21,975 nucleotides of DNA from Rhizophagus sp. LPA8_4_AMF (taxonomy: Eukaryota > Glomeromycota > Glomeromycetes > Glomerales > Glomeraceae). A model generated the notes under the pieces. The model was not told where the DNA came from, did no database searches, and worked only from the letters and a program-made list of their open reading frames with translations. Where the stretch lies: assembly GCA_021464525.1 (NCBI GenBank), contig JADRCO010001154.1, forward strand, positions 1 to 21,975, written 5' to 3'. Below, piece after piece: positions 19,761-21,975 of this stretch (positions within the stretch are counted from its first letter, which is position 1; the number at the start of each line of letters is the position of its first letter). The position numbers were made by a program, and so were the translations under genes.

Positions 19761-20942
19761 TCAGTGATGACGTTTCTTTCTTGAGCTTTGCTTTTTTGGC
19801 TTCTTTATGGTATTTTCAACAGGAAAGTTATAGTAATCATATGGTGTATCTAGAAGAAATAGATATAAAAATAATTGAAGATATATATATATATATATAA
19901 ATATGCAAAATTCGCACATACCACTCTTAGCTTCAACAACGATTCCTTCGGACTCTACAAAAATCCATGACGCTCCCCAGTCATTCGTAAGTCCCTTTGC
20001 CTCTCTTTCCGCTATTTTAGAATAATCACCACGTAACCATAACAAGCTGTTCATAGCATCCAAGTCAAACAAGCGGCCGAAGCAGTCCATAAAAAGAAGT
20101 CCAACGTAGCGCTCTCCAATGACAATGATATGTTCAAACCCATAATCCCTAACTTCTTCAATATAACATACAAGAACTTCTTTCACATAATCGATATCAT
20201 CGTCTTGATCTTGATCTTGGAGCTCATGTCCAAGTGAGATTGCTACGGAATTACGGTTGGGTTTAATAATTGTGTCAACTACAATGGGTCGACTCTTTCT
20301 GCAAAGCTCATTCGTTTCATTGTTTTCATCACATGTTTGCACATTACACATGGAGGTATCAATCTCAGCCCCTGATACTTCAACGACACTGTGCGGGAGT
20401 ATAAGGCAACATGATGTTTTCGGGTTCTTCTTTGTCCATGTAGTACCTTCAAGGGTACCAACTCTGCGCAATGGCCCCAATTTTGACATAATTTCTTGAA
20501 TTTTTCCCGAACATTCAAACTGCACCATTTGATTGACATTATATTCTCTACTCTCGACATTGCTATTGACTTGTTGATCTCTCTCGATAGTGCAATCTTC
20601 CTCTCTTTTACCGAAATCGTTAAATTCAGCGCTGATGGGCGGTTTAACGAGTTCGGTTCCATCATAATTACTTTTTCGGCCAGGATAATCAACATTTTGC
20701 CAAGGTATTCTTTCTTGTTTCTGAAACTCATCCCCTCGAAGTGAACCGTCTTCATGATGTAATGCGCCCATAACAAACATAGTGTGTCCCACACCGTTAT
20801 CATTAGAATTGGGCGGCAGCCCGTGGTATTGAACGGCAATACGATTCTGAAATAATACAAAAAGTACAAGAAACCTGAATGGTGTCACATAATCTTTTAT
20901 CAAGTTTCTCACCCATTTTTCTTTTATGTCATCCAGCCAGGA
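19761..20942 (-). CDS. Unrecognised spliced protein with basic NLS-like C-terminus, 5' end uncertain
   Basis: The long frame is best read as spliced. A 72-bp intron at 19921-19850 (GTATGTG..TTCTAG) joins EAKS to DTPYDYYNFP in phase 1 and removes a spurious low-complexity IYIYIYL stretch. A 66-bp intron at 20912-20847 (GTGAGA..TTTCAG) joins an upstream exon ending WLDDIKEKW to NRIAVQYHGLPPNS in phase 0. No ATG in frame is visible before that exon, and a stop lies just upstream, so either another exon exists beyond 20960 or the gene is 5'-truncated. The protein is acidic in the middle (DQDQDDDIDY), has a hydrophobic core (YGFEHIIVIGERYVGLLFMD) and ends in KKPKKQSSRKKRHH, a likely nuclear localisation signal. 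No known domain is recognised; it could belong to a lineage-specific family. Confidence 0.65.
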   Translation of the reverse strand, partial: SWLDDIKEKWVRNLIKDYVTPFRFLVLFVLFQNRIAVQYHGLPPNSNDNGVGHTMFVMGALHHEDGSLRGDEFQKQERIPWQNVDYPGRKSNYDGTELVKPPISAEFNDFGKREEDCTIERDQQVNSNVESREYNVNQMVQFECSGKIQEIMSKLGPLRRVGTLEGTTWTKKNPKTSCCLILPHSVVEVSGAEIDTSMCNVQTCDENNETNELCRKSRPIVVDTIIKPNRNSVAISLGHELQDQDQDDDIDYVKEVLVCYIEEVRDYGFEHIIVIGERYVGLLFMDCFGRLFDLDAMNSLLWLRGDYSKIAEREAKGLTNDWGASWIFVESEGIVVEAKSGMCEFCIFIYIYIYLQLFLYLFLLDTPYDYYNFPVENTIKKPKKQSSRKKRHH

Positions 20943-20954
20943 AAATGGAGTCCT

Positions 20955-21037
20955 AACGATTTATTTGTTAAGTAATGATCTTATTCGCGTAAGTAACGAT
21001 TTACTTGTTTAAGTAACGTGAGTAACGATTTATAAAG
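20955..21037. repeat. Short imperfect tandem repeat around TAACGATTTA
   Basis: TAACGATTTATTTG, TAACGATTTACTTG and TAACGATTTATAAA occur at about 20955, 20994 and 21022, separated by AAGTAATGA/AAGTAACG words. The last copy includes TTTATAAA, a TATA-like site for the minus-strand gene downstream. This may be its promoter region. Confidence 0.4.
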
Positions 21038-21039
21038 TA

Positions 21040-21879
21040 TGGATCTAACAAATTACATCATGATTACGGTTTCGGTGAGAACAGTATACTAATGATTATC
21101 ACGATTTAATATAATAATCGAGATTTGTATTATTGTTTATCATTATTAATGAAATGCTCCACTATATGATAAAAAAAAAAACGGTTGTACGGAATTACCA
21201 TGTATAAACAATTTTGAGTCTACGCCTGATCTATTCCGTAATTATTATGGTTTAAATAATTTGATTGGCTGTCGATCATGTGCACGATCCGATGGAGATT
21301 TGCTAAACGAAAAAAAGCCTTACTAATCATGATTCATTTTCGGCCTCTCAGGATGATGCGATTGGTTGCAGCAGATCTATCTGAACGTTGATTTTAAAAT
21401 CTTTCATCAGTCTCTTTTTTGTGATCTTATTATTTTATAGATTTTTTTTTCTCGTTCTTTCACCTTTTAGGTTTGGATCGGCGATATAATCATTTTTAGT
21501 CAGAATAAGTATTTTTTTTTATAAAAATTTTATTATTATATTGTTTTATAAAAAGAAAAAAAAATTGAACTATTAGTTTTTAGACTACATGCAACAAAAT
21601 CACAATTTTTATTAAAAAATGTCTTTGCAATATTTGCAATAAAAAAGGATTCTTATATTATCATTATTTGGTAAAAGAATAGCAGGAACTTTATTTATCA
21701 GGAGAAGAGTAGTTAAGTTTATTTAGACGATTTCTTACGAAAAAAAAGCTGAATCTATTGCGCCACACATTTAACCGGTAGCAAATATCCGAAGTTACGT
21801 TACTACTTACTACTGAGAATTGAACAAACCTGTTCATCTACATTTTTGGTCAAAATTAAATACAAAAAAAAATATTGAA
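21040..21879. other. Intergenic region upstream of the terminal BTB gene
   Basis: Non-coding. Near 21367-21412, on the minus strand, AAAGATTTTAAAATC is followed by GATCTGCTGC and CCAAT, similar to the plus strand at 3825-3862. It could be a promoter motif for either the minus-strand gene at 19761-20942 or the BTB gene at 21880. Confidence 0.45.
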
Positions 21880-21975
21880 ATGGAGTCGAAATTTTGGCCG
21901 GAGCTTATTACGAAAGGTCATGAACAACTTTTTGAAAAAAAAGAGAATTATGACGTTATTATACAAGTGGGAGAA
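21880..21975 (+). CDS. N-terminus of a BTB-domain protein, cut by the window end
   Basis: The ATG at 21880 opens a frame of 32 codons that runs off the window. It reads MESKFWPELITKGHEQLF and then YDVIIQVGE. The last motif is the first strand of the BTB fold seen in fungal BTB-TLDc and BTB-Kelch proteins, and corresponds to YDAKIYAGE in the gene at 1112-2607. In this family a BACK and often a TLDc domain would follow outside the window. It is a separate gene, not an exon of the preceding minus-strand one. Confidence 0.85.
   Translation, partial: MESKFWPELITKGHEQLFEKKENYDVIIQVGE

Noticed and set aside
20257..20869. Additional plus- and minus-strand frames overlapping the gene at 19761-20942
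   Set aside because: They overlap the better frame, which has consistent introns and protein-like composition; these lack both.
1..21975. CRISPR arrays, bacterial operons, rRNA or tRNA genes
   Set aside because: Introns and domain content are fungal. No regularly spaced repeats with unique spacers, and no tRNA A/B-box pairs or rRNA cores, were seen.

Overview
The window looks like nuclear DNA of an AT-rich fungus, most likely an arbuscular mycorrhizal (Glomeromycotina, Rhizophagus-like) genome. The evidence is a very AT-rich background with long A/T homopolymers, short GT..AG introns of 65-113 bp, BTB and F-box/LRR genes of the kind expanded in that group, and many decayed repeats. The species is inferred; no rRNA, tRNA or other marker gene was found.

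Layout. At 1.1-2.6 kb is an intact two-exon BTB-BACK-TLDc gene (+). The stretch 2.6-7.5 kb is mostly non-coding. It holds a broken, unusually GC-rich avidin-like (biotin-binding) gene with signal-peptide exon at 4667-5219 (-), a 0.4-kb purine-rich minisatellite with a 128-bp higher-order period at 6140-6546, and a short inverted-repeat element. At 7561-9057 (-) is a three-exon gene for a probably secreted protein with a C-terminal jacalin-like lectin domain. At 12960-14417 (+) is an intact F-box/LRR gene behind a triplicated TATA/leader motif.

The most striking structure is a large inverted duplication. The left arm (about 8840-10410) and right arm (about 13943-15778) carry the same block: F-box 3' end, intergenic region, and lectin 5' end. 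Each arm keeps one of the two genes whole and the other only as a fragment: the left has the complete lectin gene and a frameshifted F-box tail, the right has the complete F-box gene and a lectin 5' stub with a stop codon. The right arm also carries two adjacent MITE-like inverted-repeat elements that the left arm lacks. A frameshifted relic resembling a MULE-type transposase and a GC-rich inverted-repeat element lie just inside the left arm. This fits either an inversion with staggered breaks or a segmental inverted duplication.

Right of the duplication are gene relics: a CxxC..CxxC zinc-finger-like fragment, an unassigned frameshifted frame, a possible 86-aa membrane protein, and a repeat beginning with a hAT-like end. 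Then comes an unrecognised spliced gene with a basic, NLS-like C-terminus (19761-20942, -). The window ends in the first 32 codons of a second BTB gene (21880 onward). The genes do not form an operon or pathway. The region reads as a rearranged, repeat-rich neighbourhood of lineage-expanded families: BTB, F-box, lectin and transposon remains.
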